64,000 nt of DNA from Ghiorsea sp. (GTDB taxonomy: Bacteria > Pseudomonadota > Zetaproteobacteria > Mariprofundales > Mariprofundaceae), in contig JALWRX010000029.1 of assembly GCA_027080505.1 (NCBI GenBank), forward strand, positions 17,843-81,842. Reading direction: 5' to 3'. Below are positions 27,465-35,120 of this stretch, one piece after another. Every line of letters begins with the position of its first letter. The first letter of the stretch is position 1. The notes under the pieces are model-generated. The model saw only the letters and a list, made by a program, of their open reading frames with translations, did no database searches and was not told the origin of the DNA. The translations under genes were made by a program, and so were the position numbers.

Positions 27465-28459
27465 GCATTGTTTCCAGTCATGATAATAGGAGCTGTGTTG
27501 GATGCTTTTGAATCTTCGACTAAAGGGAAACCATCAAACACCTTTCTTAATAACTTGCTTGCCTTATGGTCAGAGTCTTCACCTTTTGCTTCCTCTAAAA
27601 CCTCTAATAATGCATCAAGTTTTTCATAAAATTGATCTGTCTGATTTAGTGTCATCTTGTAGTATACATTTTTAAATGGCTTTACTGGTAATTCAACTTC
27701 AATACTTTTTTTAAAGGACACTGACTCAAGGTCAAAGCTACTGGAAAACCCACTTTTCATTGTGCTCACAATATTGATTAGTGCATCAAGGTCATTGTCA
27801 CATCGATAGCTGAAAGCATTTCTAGCCTGAATAGTTAACCCGATGGACACAGGTGCAGCATTTCCATCATTAGAAAACTTCTTCGCTTTCCAATTTTTCA
27901 GATATCTAACACATCTCCTGAACTGCTCTGCATGTTTACAGTCAGCGGAAACATCCGCAACCCATTGCTTTAATTCTTTTGGCTCAGATTTATACCATTG
28001 TTTTTTTTCAGCATCCTTTCTTCCCCATGCGATGTGGTAGTCCCCGTCATTATCTGAATAAATCGCGATATCAACGTGATAACCATCTGAATATTTGACC
28101 GTTATACAGGGGGTATTGAATATCACAGTTCGATTGTGCTGACCATTCAACTTTTTAAATACCAGTTTCTTTAGTTTATTCGAATCATATTCATCATTGG
28201 TGATATCAAAGATGATTCCTACATCAATGTCATAATCACCATCCTTAGGTTTAATGCCTGTGTTCATAGCATATGAGCCTTGGTCGAACTTGGTGAAGGT
28301 TAATTTTTTGTCTGTGCCAGGAACTTTTTCATCTTTCAGCTTCTCTGTAAGTTCGTTAATCAACAAATCTCTTTTGTCTCTTAAAGCTTGATTTTCTTCA
28401 TATGTCCCTAATTTTATTTCATTGTGAAAATCTTCAAATTCTTTTTGTAAAGTAGCCAT
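27461..28459 (-). CDS. CBASS CD-NTase (cyclic oligonucleotide synthase)
   Basis: 332 residues. The nucleotidyltransferase core has the GS motif and metal aspartates in FDQGSYAMNTGIKPKDGDYD followed by IDVGIIF, and a third Asp in GYHVDIAIY. It ends TGNNA; a small C-terminal residue is what Cap2 would conjugate. It makes a cyclic di- or trinucleotide on phage infection; the product and clade cannot be read by eye. It is the first gene of the four-gene CBASS operon and has AGGAG eight bases before its ATG. The promoter faces the CapW-like gene. Confidence 0.92.
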   Translation of the reverse strand: MATLQKEFEDFHNEIKLGTYEENQALRDKRDLLINELTEKLKDEKVPGTDKKLTFTKFDQGSYAMNTGIKPKDGDYDIDVGIIFDITNDEYDSNKLKKLVFKKLNGQHNRTVIFNTPCITVKYSDGYHVDIAIYSDNDGDYHIAWGRKDAEKKQWYKSEPKELKQWVADVSADCKHAEQFRRCVRYLKNWKAKKFSNDGNAAPVSIGLTIQARNAFSYRCDNDLDALINIVSTMKSGFSSSFDLESVSFKKSIEVELPVKPFKNVYYKMTLNQTDQFYEKLDALLEVLEEAKGEDSDHKASKLLRKVFDGFPLVEDSKASNTAPIIMTGNNA

Positions 28460-28471
28460 TAAACACTCCTG

Positions 28472-28483
28472 ACATAATTATGT
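28472..28483. promoter_or_regulatory. 12-bp palindrome in the CD-NTase leader
   Basis: ACATAATTATGT is a perfect palindrome 13 bp before the CD-NTase start codon, partly sharing the ACAT..ATGT ends of the larger operator at 28498. It could be a second, weaker regulator site; AT-rich palindromes of this size also arise by chance. Confidence 0.35.
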
Positions 28484-28497
28484 TGAAACCGAACACT

Positions 28498-28518
28498 ACA
28501 TCATCATTTTGATGATGT
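28498..28518. promoter_or_regulatory. candidate CapW operator
   Basis: ACATCATCA, three bases, then TGATGATGT: a perfect 9-bp inverted repeat centred in the 132-bp gap between the divergent CD-NTase and WYL-regulator genes. CapW-type WYL repressors bind inverted repeats at CBASS promoters, so this is the best operator candidate for the whole operon. Confidence 0.65.
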
Positions 28519-28591
28519 CAATTGTTATAAGGCTATTGATTATTATGATTATGTGCAATATGGTTCGCCATAGTTAAATTATGAGGGTGTG

Positions 28592-29455
28592 ATGAATAAA
28601 TTAGATTCAATTAGTGATATTCAGCTAGAAAGAGTAAAGTATATAGATTATTGCGCTTATTTCTTGGGCAAGGTTGGTCGTAAAGACTTGCAGCAAAAAT
28701 TTGGCATTGCCCCAGCAGCAGCTACTCGAGATTTTAACTTGTACAACACAGAGGCTCCAGACAATCTCACTTATCAACCTAACATCCGCTCATATGTAAT
28801 CAGTCAAAATTTCAAGCCTATATTCAGTTACACTTCTGATAACACCTTATCAAGGATCACTAATGAATTAGCAGATGCTTCAGTTACGCCTGAAAACACC
28901 CTTCGTTTAGGGCGAAGTCTTGAAGTAGGTCTTCTATCTAAATTAACCAGAAGCATTTATTTAAACAAAGCTATTGAGTGTGTTTACCGCTCTACAAGAA
29001 GCGGCGAAAGCACTAAGCAGTTAGTTCCCCATGCTATTTTTGATACTGGTTTGCACTGGTATGTCCGTGCTTACGACAGAAGCGAAAACAGAAGACATTT
29101 TTCCGACTTCTCACTGTCTAGGTTTCTAAAAGTTACTGAATTAGATGCTCCACCAGAACAAGGGGAGCTTCAATCTAATGACCATACATATAACAAGTTT
29201 GTCACTTTAAAAATAATCCCTCATCCCAATCAAAAGCATCCTAAAACCATTGAGTTTGATTATGGCATGAGAGATGGAGTTTTAGAAAAAAAAGTGCGCT
29301 CATCACTTGCAGGTTATTTACTGCGACGTTGGAACGTTGATTGTTCACTTAACGAGAAGCTTTCAGGCAATGAATTTCAGTTATACCTAAAAAACACCTC
29401 TGAGATCATGAACCATGCTGATTTATTTTTAGCCCCTGGGTTTAAAAAATCCTGA
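28592..29455 (+). CDS. capW: WYL-domain transcriptional regulator (CapW-like)
   Basis: 287 residues from ATG 28592 (the track's GTG is one codon upstream). N-terminal winged helix (YCAYFLGKVGRKDLQQKFGIAPAAATRDF), then a WYL domain (QLVPHAIFDTGLHWYVRAYD, RHFSDFSLSRFLKV) and a WCX-like C-terminal domain. It is divergent from the CBASS operon. CapW proteins repress CBASS in uninfected cells and release on a signal thought to bind the WYL domain. The context makes this assignment strong. Confidence 0.87.
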   Translation: MNKLDSISDIQLERVKYIDYCAYFLGKVGRKDLQQKFGIAPAAATRDFNLYNTEAPDNLTYQPNIRSYVISQNFKPIFSYTSDNTLSRITNELADASVTPENTLRLGRSLEVGLLSKLTRSIYLNKAIECVYRSTRSGESTKQLVPHAIFDTGLHWYVRAYDRSENRRHFSDFSLSRFLKVTELDAPPEQGELQSNDHTYNKFVTLKIIPHPNQKHPKTIEFDYGMRDGVLEKKVRSSLAGYLLRRWNVDCSLNEKLSGNEFQLYLKNTSEIMNHADLFLAPGFKKS

Positions 29456-29594
29456 ATAGTATTTGTATCAAAATGGAAAGAAACACCTCATTGCTGATTA
29501 ACAACGCGGGGATGGCTTAAGTTCCCCCGATTCGCCCCCGTATAGTCGGGACTGTTCACACTTTCATCTTGCTACCTATTTGGTAACTAACCCA

Positions 29595-29890
29595 TAAAAA
29601 ATCTTTGCATAGCAAAGCTATCTCATTCCAGCGATGACTGGCTTGGGTTCCTGCTCACCCAGGTGGTGCCTGTGGTTTACACATTTCTTATCTCCTTTTC
29701 TGTAGTTTAACCAGAAAGAGCGCACCTATCCCCAAAAGGGAAAAGTGAGGCTCCCTCTTGGTATTTCTCTCCTCACCTGCCTAACTATCGTTAAAAGCAA
29801 GCCGAGCCACCAATGGTGTTTGCTCTACCCCGTGAGGTTTTGGGGTTCATCACTGATATGATAAATCATGAACAGTGATAATTTTAATGT
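29595..29890 (-). ncRNA. possible structured leader/non-coding RNA
   Basis: The 623-bp gap between capW and the RCC1 gene has no long ORF but much structure. Reading the minus strand: inverted repeats ATCACTG/CAGTGAT (near 29855-29880), CCCC/GGGG, GTGAGG/CCTCAC, TTTCTG/CAGAAA directly before an AGGAG and a nine-codon minigene, a CCAG/CTGG hairpin, then CTTTGC-TAT-GCAAAG followed by ATTTTTT (29595-29617), a good terminator. A 250-300 nt transcript is inferred. The part at 29460-29590 also holds GGGGA/TCCCC and CCCGA/TCGGG hairpins. I recognise no Rfam family. Confidence 0.35.
29655..29684 (-). CDS. nine-codon minigene ending Pro-Pro-Gly-stop
   Basis: ATG at 29684 with AGGAG seven bases upstream encodes MCKPQAPPG and then TGA. 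Pro-Pro-Gly is a known ribosome-stalling sequence that needs EF-P. It sits between a hairpin that touches its ribosome-binding site and a downstream terminator hairpin, a layout like a leader peptide. There is no same-strand gene directly after; read-through would be antisense to capW. Too short to be certain. Confidence 0.3.
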   Translation of the reverse strand: MCKPQAPPG

Positions 29891-30031
29891 GGAGAAGATA
29901 GGTTAAACATTTGTGAAATCAACATGTTAGATGCTCAATAAGAAAAAAGGACTGCATAGGCTCGCATAGGACAAACATACAGCTTTTTGACTTCCCTTAA
30001 CAAGGCAAGCTTTCATAAATCGCCATTAAAA

Positions 30032-30051
30032 AGGCAGCTAAAAAGCTGCCT
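30032..30051 (-). terminator. Rho-independent terminator after the RCC1-repeat gene
   Basis: AGGCAGCT and AGCTGCCT form a perfect 8-bp stem; on the minus strand it is followed by TTTTTAATGG. It lies 27 bp beyond the RCC1 gene stop. Confidence 0.85.
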
Positions 30052-30078
30052 AATTCAACACACTTACTTCTAACTAAC

Positions 30079-31149
30079 TTAGTTTTGTCTCAACCTTATA
30101 AACAGCAACATAAAGCCTATGAAAAGCATTGGGAAAGGTATTGATGTTGGTGTCAAGCAACCTCCACCACCTGAGTCAGCGTTGATTGTTGTCGGTGTAG
30201 GTGTTGGTGTACTACCACCTGTTCCGCTCGATGTGCTTGTTTGAAGATTTAACCCAGTGGGTATCGTTATTTGCCCCCAAGCATTTGAGCCCCAAGCAAC
30301 CACGGTTCCATCTGATTTTAATGCGACTGTATGAAATTTACCAGCATCAATCGCAATCACACTCGATAACCCAATAGGTATTGTTGTTTGTCCAAAAGTA
30401 TTATCTCCCCAGGCAGCAACTGTTCCATCTGATTTCAAAGCCACAGTAAAACCTGCACCTGCCTGAACATCAGTCACGCTGGCAAGACCTACTGGTATGG
30501 TTATTTGGCCTGCTGTATTACCACCCCACGCAGTTACAAGGCCATCTGTTTTAACAATTACCGTATGACCTACTCCTGCTGAAACCTTGGAAACAGAGGT
30601 CAATCCCACTGGAACTGATGTTTGTCCTGAATAATTTTGCCCCCACATTGTTATCGTTGTATCTGATTTTAATGCAATTGAGTCGTGAAAACCTGCTGCA
30701 ATAGCAGTAACACCTATCAAACCAGCTGGTAATGTTGTCGAACCAAAAACATCTGTTCCCCATGTTACTACAGTACCATCTGACTTAAGCGCTAACGAAT
30801 GAGCCGAACCTGCTGCAATAGCAGTCACACCTGTTAAACCAACAGGTACTGATGCTTGCAGGCTTGCATTTGAACCCCACGCCACAACTGTACCATCTGA
30901 CTTTAATGCTAAAACATGACTATCGCCAGCAGCAATGGCAACGACACCTGACAAACCAGCTGGTACTGTTGTTTGACCAAAGCTATTCCCTCCCCACGCA
31001 ACAAGTGTCCCATCTGCTTTTAATACTATTGTAAAGTCAGCACCTGCGGCTACAGCAGGCGTTGCTGCCGATGCATATTGTACATTTAACATGGTCATAG
31101 TAATTGTAAGCGTTATAAACGAATACTTTCTCAAAAATTTTAATATCAA
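30079..31149 (-). CDS. secreted RCC1-repeat protein with C-terminal anchor signal
   Basis: 356 residues from a TTG start preceded by AGGGGA. Signal peptide (FITLTITMTMLNVQYASA), then seven repeats of the form AGxxHxxALKSDGTVVAWGxN...GQTTVPxGL, the RCC1/BNR-like beta-propeller blade, so one seven-bladed propeller is likely. A Ser/Thr/Pro-rich spacer leads to GGGGCLTPTSIPFPMLFIGFM and a basic end. That tail matches the tails of three host cytochromes in this window, so the protein should be exported and anchored or processed by the host system. It lies inside the island; its link to the defence genes is unknown. Confidence 0.8.
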   Translation of the reverse strand: MILKFLRKYSFITLTITMTMLNVQYASAATPAVAAGADFTIVLKADGTLVAWGGNSFGQTTVPAGLSGVVAIAAGDSHVLALKSDGTVVAWGSNASLQASVPVGLTGVTAIAAGSAHSLALKSDGTVVTWGTDVFGSTTLPAGLIGVTAIAAGFHDSIALKSDTTITMWGQNYSGQTSVPVGLTSVSKVSAGVGHTVIVKTDGLVTAWGGNTAGQITIPVGLASVTDVQAGAGFTVALKSDGTVAAWGDNTFGQTTIPIGLSSVIAIDAGKFHTVALKSDGTVVAWGSNAWGQITIPTGLNLQTSTSSGTGGSTPTPTPTTINADSGGGGCLTPTSIPFPMLFIGFMLLFIRLRQN

Positions 31150-31282
31150 TTTAATTCCCCTAGTTTTTGGTTAAAAATGTCGCATCTCAAAACGGACAAA
31201 TCGCACTATCTTGAGTAAAAAGTAACACGCACTATAATACCCCATAATAGGGTATTGCAAGCAGTAATCTATTGTCCCATCC

Positions 31283-31552
31283 ATGGATAGAGATAAGTGG
31301 AGTGCCCGACAGGACTTTTTGCAGAAGTCCTTACGTGAACTGAGAAAAGAAAGCCAACAAACACAAGTTCAGTTGGCGAAAAAACTAGGTCGCCCCCAAA
31401 CTTATGTTAGTAAATATGAATTAGGCGAAAGACGACTAGACTTGTTTGAAATCAATGATATTTGTAACGCCTGTGATTCAACACTTACTGAATTTATTGC
31501 AAGGATTGAACCTCAACTTAAGCGGTACTCTGCACTGAATAAAAAGGTATAA
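31283..31552 (+). CDS. XRE-family HTH protein
   Basis: 89 residues. The helix-turn-helix is SLRELRKESQQTQVQLAKKLGRPQTYVSKYELGERRLDLFEI, a classic XRE/Cro-like domain filling most of the protein. Its 3' end overlaps the P4-type integrase stop by 35 bp on the opposite strand, and it is divergent from the RCC1 gene. A role in controlling the island or RCC1 gene is possible. Confidence 0.85.
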   Translation: MDRDKWSARQDFLQKSLRELRKESQQTQVQLAKKLGRPQTYVSKYELGERRLDLFEINDICNACDSTLTEFIARIEPQLKRYSALNKKV

Positions 31553-32744
31553 CTTGAGCACCATCACGTAGGCTATCTAAATAATCTGCCCATGATTGCA
31601 TCATTTTTACCCTTTCTGGTAAATGCCTAGCATGATTATAGGCTTCCTTAATTGCATTACCTTCTTTATGCGCCAATTGTCTTTCAATAAAATCAGAATT
31701 AAACCCAAGCTCATGCAATAAAGTTGAAGCCATTGCTCTAAAACCATGAGCCGTCATCGTATGTTTATCATAACCAAGGCGGCGTAAAGTCACGTTAATC
31801 GTATTATTACTGATTGGTTGTTTGTTCGTGCGAATTGAAGGGAACACATAACGCCCATTGCCTGTAAGGGGTTGAATATCTTTCAAAATAGCAACAGCCT
31901 GATTCGAAAGTGGTACTATATGTACTTGCCTCATCTTCATTTTTTCTGCAGCTATCTTTATTTGTTTGTTTTCAAAATCAATTTCCTTCCACTCTAGGTG
32001 CCTAATTTCACCAGGTCTTAAAAAGACATAAGGGGTGAGCATGAGAGCAGCTTTAACAACATAAGTGCCTTCAAACCCTTGAATGGCTCTCATCAATTCC
32101 CCAGCCTTTCTTGGCTCTGTAATACATGCATAATGTCTTCTTTTCTTATGCTTTAAGAAGCCTTTAATCATTGTTGTTGGGTCTATTTCAAGCTCATGAT
32201 GTATCACGCCATAACAAAAGATTTGCGAACACAAAGCTTTAACACGCCTCGCTGTTTCTTCTGCTCCCCGATCAGCAATGCGTTTCAACGTATCCAATAC
32301 CATTGATGCTTTTATACTCTTTATCGGCAAGTCTCCTAGCCAAGGAAACACATTTTGCTCCAAGCTTGTCATCACTTTCGCTGCATAAGCCTCAGATAAA
32401 TCCTTTGAATATGAAGCAAACCACTCCCTTGCAACTCCTTCAAAAGTTGAAGCTTGAGATTCTGCTGTTTTCCTAGCCTCCTCCTGTTTCTTAACTTGAG
32501 AAGGGTCAATTCCCTCAGCTAAGAGCTCACGTGCTTGAGTCTTCGCTTTTCTCGCAAGCTTGGCGGACATATCAGGATAAACTCCGATGGCTAAGGTTTT
32601 ACGCTTACCACCATAGCGGTAATCAAAGCGCCAATACTTACCTGACTTCAAAACAAGCAAATATAAACCTTCTCCATCAGTTAATTTTAATTGCTTCCTG
32701 CCCTCGGGCACCTTTGCTGCTCGAATTTTCACGTCTGGTAACAT
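31518..32744 (-). CDS. P4-type (DUF4102) site-specific integrase
   Basis: 408 residues from ATG 32744, which has GGAGG five bases upstream; the track's start at 32786 adds 14 unlikely residues and overlaps a repeat. N-terminal DUF4102 arm-binding domain (MLPDVKIRAAKVPEGRKQLK, YRYGGKRKTLAIGVYP), a core-binding domain, and the tyrosine recombinase domain with Arg in FLRPGEIRHLEW, His-x-x-Arg in TAHGFRAMASTLL, HKEGNAI and Tyr in KEAYNHARHLPER. It reads away from the tRNA-Ala 3' end, 189 bp from it. It integrates and excises the island. Confidence 0.95.
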   Translation of the reverse strand: MLPDVKIRAAKVPEGRKQLKLTDGEGLYLLVLKSGKYWRFDYRYGGKRKTLAIGVYPDMSAKLARKAKTQARELLAEGIDPSQVKKQEEARKTAESQASTFEGVAREWFASYSKDLSEAYAAKVMTSLEQNVFPWLGDLPIKSIKASMVLDTLKRIADRGAEETARRVKALCSQIFCYGVIHHELEIDPTTMIKGFLKHKKRRHYACITEPRKAGELMRAIQGFEGTYVVKAALMLTPYVFLRPGEIRHLEWKEIDFENKQIKIAAEKMKMRQVHIVPLSNQAVAILKDIQPLTGNGRYVFPSIRTNKQPISNNTINVTLRRLGYDKHTMTAHGFRAMASTLLHELGFNSDFIERQLAHKEGNAIKEAYNHARHLPERVKMMQSWADYLDSLRDGAQVIPFYSVQSTA

Positions 32745-32799
32745 ATATACCTCCAACCTTGACGGTATATTTTTGTCCATTGTCATCCAATGATGTTTT

Positions 32800-32826
32800 A
32801 TACCGTCAAATATACCGTCAATTTAA
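32800..32826. repeat. integrase arm-type repeats, right end
   Basis: ATACCGTCA and ACCGTCAATTTAA in the same spacing as at the left end. A third copy in inverted orientation (TGACGGTATA, 32760-32769) lies between the integrase start at 32744 and these repeats, so binding here could also repress the integrase promoter. Confidence 0.75.
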
Positions 32827-32875
32827 GTGTATCTGTAGAAATAGTATAAGACCACATTAGACAATATGGCAAGAA

Positions 32876-32908
32876 AAAATCCATTAAACACAAGGTTTAA
32901 TGGATTTT
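32876..32908 (-). terminator. terminator downstream of tRNA-Ala
   Basis: ATCCATTAAAC (32879-32889) and GTTTAATGGAT (32895-32905) form a perfect 11-bp stem, extended by A/T pairs, followed on the minus strand by TTTTTTC. It lies inside the island border, so the island supplies the terminator for the tRNA it entered. A/T runs on both sides could make it bidirectional. Confidence 0.8.
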
Positions 32909-32932
32909 ATTGGACAATATAAAATTTTCAAT

Positions 32933-32955
32933 TGGTGGAGCCTAGCGGGATCGAA
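32933..32955. repeat. integrase-proximal att site in tRNA-Ala
   Basis: This is the 3' end of tRNA-Ala from the CCA into the T-loop. It pairs with the degenerate copy at 15048-15069. P4-type integrases commonly recombine within this part of a tRNA gene, so the island supplies a functional tRNA 3' end on integration. Confidence 0.65.
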
Positions 32956-33008
32956 CCGCTGACCTCCACACTGCCAGTGTGGCGCTCTCCCAGCTGAGCT
33001 AAGGCCCC
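32933..33008 (-). tRNA. tRNA-Ala (GGC)
   Basis: Minus strand: acceptor GGGGCCT/AGGCTCC with the G3:U70 wobble that marks alanine tRNAs, D-arm TAGCTCAGCTGGGAGAGC, anticodon stem CCACA/TGTGG with loop CTGGCAG (anticodon GGC), T-arm with GGTTCGATCCC, and encoded CCA. Its 3' end is the island attachment site. Confidence 0.96.
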
Positions 33009-33083
33009 ATTTTTACCCGATGGACAAATTTCACACCAGCAAAAGTGAGCCGCATTTAGCCATGTGCTTTGTTTTGTGTCAAT

Positions 33084-34553
33084 ATGCGCCCATCTTATGA
33101 TTCGAGGTTTGCTGTGAAACTGTTCCAACGCATTTTATCTGCCGATTGTGATACGCCTGTATCTTTGTTTGCGCGCTTGCGCGGAAATCATGACTGCTTT
33201 CTATTTGAAAGCGCGGAGGGCGGCGAGCATTGGGGGCGTTACAGCATCATCGGTTTTGACCCTGCGCAAATTGCCATTGAAGAGGAAAATGGGTTAATCA
33301 TTCAGCATCGTGATGGTAGTGAACAACGCTTTGCCGCAGGCGATATTTTGACCTGGATTCGCCACACCGTCATCAACCATGACGTGGTGGATAGCGATAA
33401 TGATTTGCCATTTACTGGCGGCGCTGTGGGCTACTTTTCTTACGATATCATCCATAGGTTTGAACCTGGTGTGGAGCAAAAAGTGACGGGGCATCAAGCT
33501 GTCGCCGCTTATATGTTGGTGGATAGGTTTGTGGTGTTTGATAATCTCAAAGGCATTGTGCACCTGTGCGTTTTAGAAGCTTCGCAGGCGGAAGCTGATG
33601 TGATTTTAGATGATATTGAAAGCACACTTGCCCATACCGCTGCACCTGCACCATTCCATCCGCATATGAATGATGAGCTTGCCTTAGATATTCCACCATC
33701 TAACGTCACCCAGCAAGAATATGAAAGCATGGTAGAAACTGCCAAGGAATACATTTTGGCAGGTGATATTTTTCAGGTGGTGGTCTCACAACGCTTTAGC
33801 AAACCGCTGGATGTGGATCCTTTGGCATTGTATCGCGCCATTCGCCATATCAACCCATCTCCATATTTATTTTATATGGCGATTCAGGGCGTGACTTTAA
33901 TTGGTTCGTCACCTGAAATCTTGGTGCGCAAAGAAGGCGACAAAGCCATTGTTCGCCCTATTGCAGGCACTCGACCACGAGGCAAAACCAAAGAAGAAGA
34001 TTTGGCTTTGGAAAAAGAATTGTTGGCAGACACCAAAGAGCTTGCAGAACACGTGATGCTGGTGGACTTAGGGCGCAATGATTTGGGCAGAGTCAGCCAG
34101 TTTGGTTCGGTCAAAGTCACCGACTCTATGGCGATTGAACGCTATTCCCATGTCATGCATATTGTATCGCAAGTGGAAGGCACGTTGCGTGATGACGTGG
34201 ATGCACTGGATTTATTGGCTGCCACATTCCCCGCAGGCACATTATCGGGTGCACCCAAAATTCGCGCCATGCAAATTATTGATGAATTGGAAGGCCAACC
34301 ACGCGGCCCTTATGGCGGCTGCATTGGTCATATTTCTTTTGGTGGTGAAAATATGGATACTGCCATCATTATTCGTACGGCTGTGATTGAAGATGATGTG
34401 CTCAATGTGCAAGCAGGTGCCGGTTTGGTCGCAGATTCTGTGCCTGAAACCGAATACCAAGAATGTGTGAACAAGGCATCTGCCATGTTCCGAGCTGTGG
34501 CGCTCGCTGCGGCACAACCTTCCACCTCACAAAGCAACGGAGAAGCATCATGA
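33084..34553 (+). CDS. trpE: anthranilate synthase component I
   Basis: 489 residues from ATG 33084; the track's TTG start five codons earlier is less likely. N-terminal part holds the feedback-inhibition region, and the chorismate-binding core has [24 protein letters not shown]-like [44 protein letters not shown] and [20 protein letters not shown]. It makes anthranilate from chorismate with TrpG. First gene of trpEGDC; no trp leader peptide is visible in the 75 bp between tRNA-Ala and the start. Confidence 0.97.
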   Translation: MRPSYDSRFAVKLFQRILSADCDTPVSLFARLRGNHDCFLFESAEGGEHWGRYSIIGFDPAQIAIEEENGLIIQHRDGSEQRFAAGDILTWIRHTVINHDVVDSDNDLPFTGGAVGYFSYDIIHRFEPGVEQKVTGHQAVAAYMLVDRFVVFDNLKGIVHLCVLEASQAEADVILDDIESTLAHTAAPAPFHPHMNDELALDIPPSNVTQQEYESMVETAKEYILAGDIFQVVVSQRFSKPLDVDPLALYRAIRHINPSPYLFYMAIQGVTLIGSSPEILVRKEGDKAIVRPIAGTRPRGKTKEEDLALEKELLADTKELAEHVMLVDLGRNDLGRVSQFGSVKVTDSMAIERYSHVMHIVSQVEGTLRDDVDALDLLAATFPAGTLSGAPKIRAMQIIDELEGQPRGPYGGCIGHISFGGENMDTAIIIRTAVIEDDVLNVQAGAGLVADSVPETEYQECVNKASAMFRAVALAAAQPSTSQSNGEAS

Positions 34554-35119
34554 GTGCGGCAACATTAGTCATTGATAACTACGATTCGTTTACATTCAAC
34601 TTGGTGCAATACTTGGGTGAACTTGGTGATGTGCCGCAGGTGTATCGCAATGATAAAATCAGCATTGCGGAAATCGAAGATTTAAAACCCTCGCGTATTC
34701 TGATTTCACCCGGCCCTTGCACCCCCGCAGAAGCAGGTGTTTCCAAAGCAGTCATTGAACATTTCTCAGGCAAGCTGCCCATTTTGGGCGTATGCCTTGG
34801 GCATCAATCCATTGGCGAAGTCTTTGGCGGCAAAGTGATTCGCGCGCCACGTTTGATGCATGGCAAAGTAAGCCCCATCCACCATGATGAAGCGGGTATA
34901 TTCAAAGGTTTACCCACTCCGTTTACGGCAACCCGTTACCACTCTTTGATTGTGAATGAGCCTTTGCCTGATGCGCTCATCCGCACAGCGTGGACAGAAG
35001 AAGGCGAGCTCATGGGTTTAAGGCATAAAGAGCATCCAACATTCGGGCTCCAATTTCATCCTGAATCTATTTTAACCGAACATGGGCATACCATGCTGAA
35101 AAACTTTTTGGAGTTATGA
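34550..35119 (+). CDS. trpG: anthranilate synthase component II (glutamine amidotransferase)
   Basis: 189 residues; the ORF track starts 87 bp too early inside trpE. ATG 34550 overlaps the trpE stop (ATGA). Class I GATase: [15 protein letters not shown], oxyanion region [12 protein letters not shown], nucleophile Cys in [11 protein letters not shown], and the His-Glu pair in [14 protein letters not shown]. It delivers ammonia to TrpE and in many bacteria also to PabB. Confidence 0.97.
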   Translation: MSAATLVIDNYDSFTFNLVQYLGELGDVPQVYRNDKISIAEIEDLKPSRILISPGPCTPAEAGVSKAVIEHFSGKLPILGVCLGHQSIGEVFGGKVIRAPRLMHGKVSPIHHDEAGIFKGLPTPFTATRYHSLIVNEPLPDALIRTAWTEEGELMGLRHKEHPTFGLQFHPESILTEHGHTMLKNFLEL

Positions 35120-35120
35120 T

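Larger units (their letters stand above)
15048..32955. mobile_element. about 17.9-kb defence island in tRNA-Ala
   Basis: A P4-type integrase gene lies just inside the 3' end of tRNA-Ala and reads in the same direction as the tRNA, the classic layout for such islands. A degenerate copy of the tRNA 3' end is found at 15048-15069 in direct orientation. Paired ACCGTCA repeats lie inside each border, at 15124-15150 and 32800-32826. Genes inside are regulators, two tyrosine recombinases, a type I restriction system, a CBASS operon and accessory genes; outside are housekeeping genes. No conjugation or replication gene is seen, so it would need help to move between cells. Confidence 0.85.

Noticed and set aside
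29456-30078. Retron or group II intron RNA
   Set aside because: No reverse transcriptase gene nearby and no domain V-like or msr/msd pattern that I can recognise.
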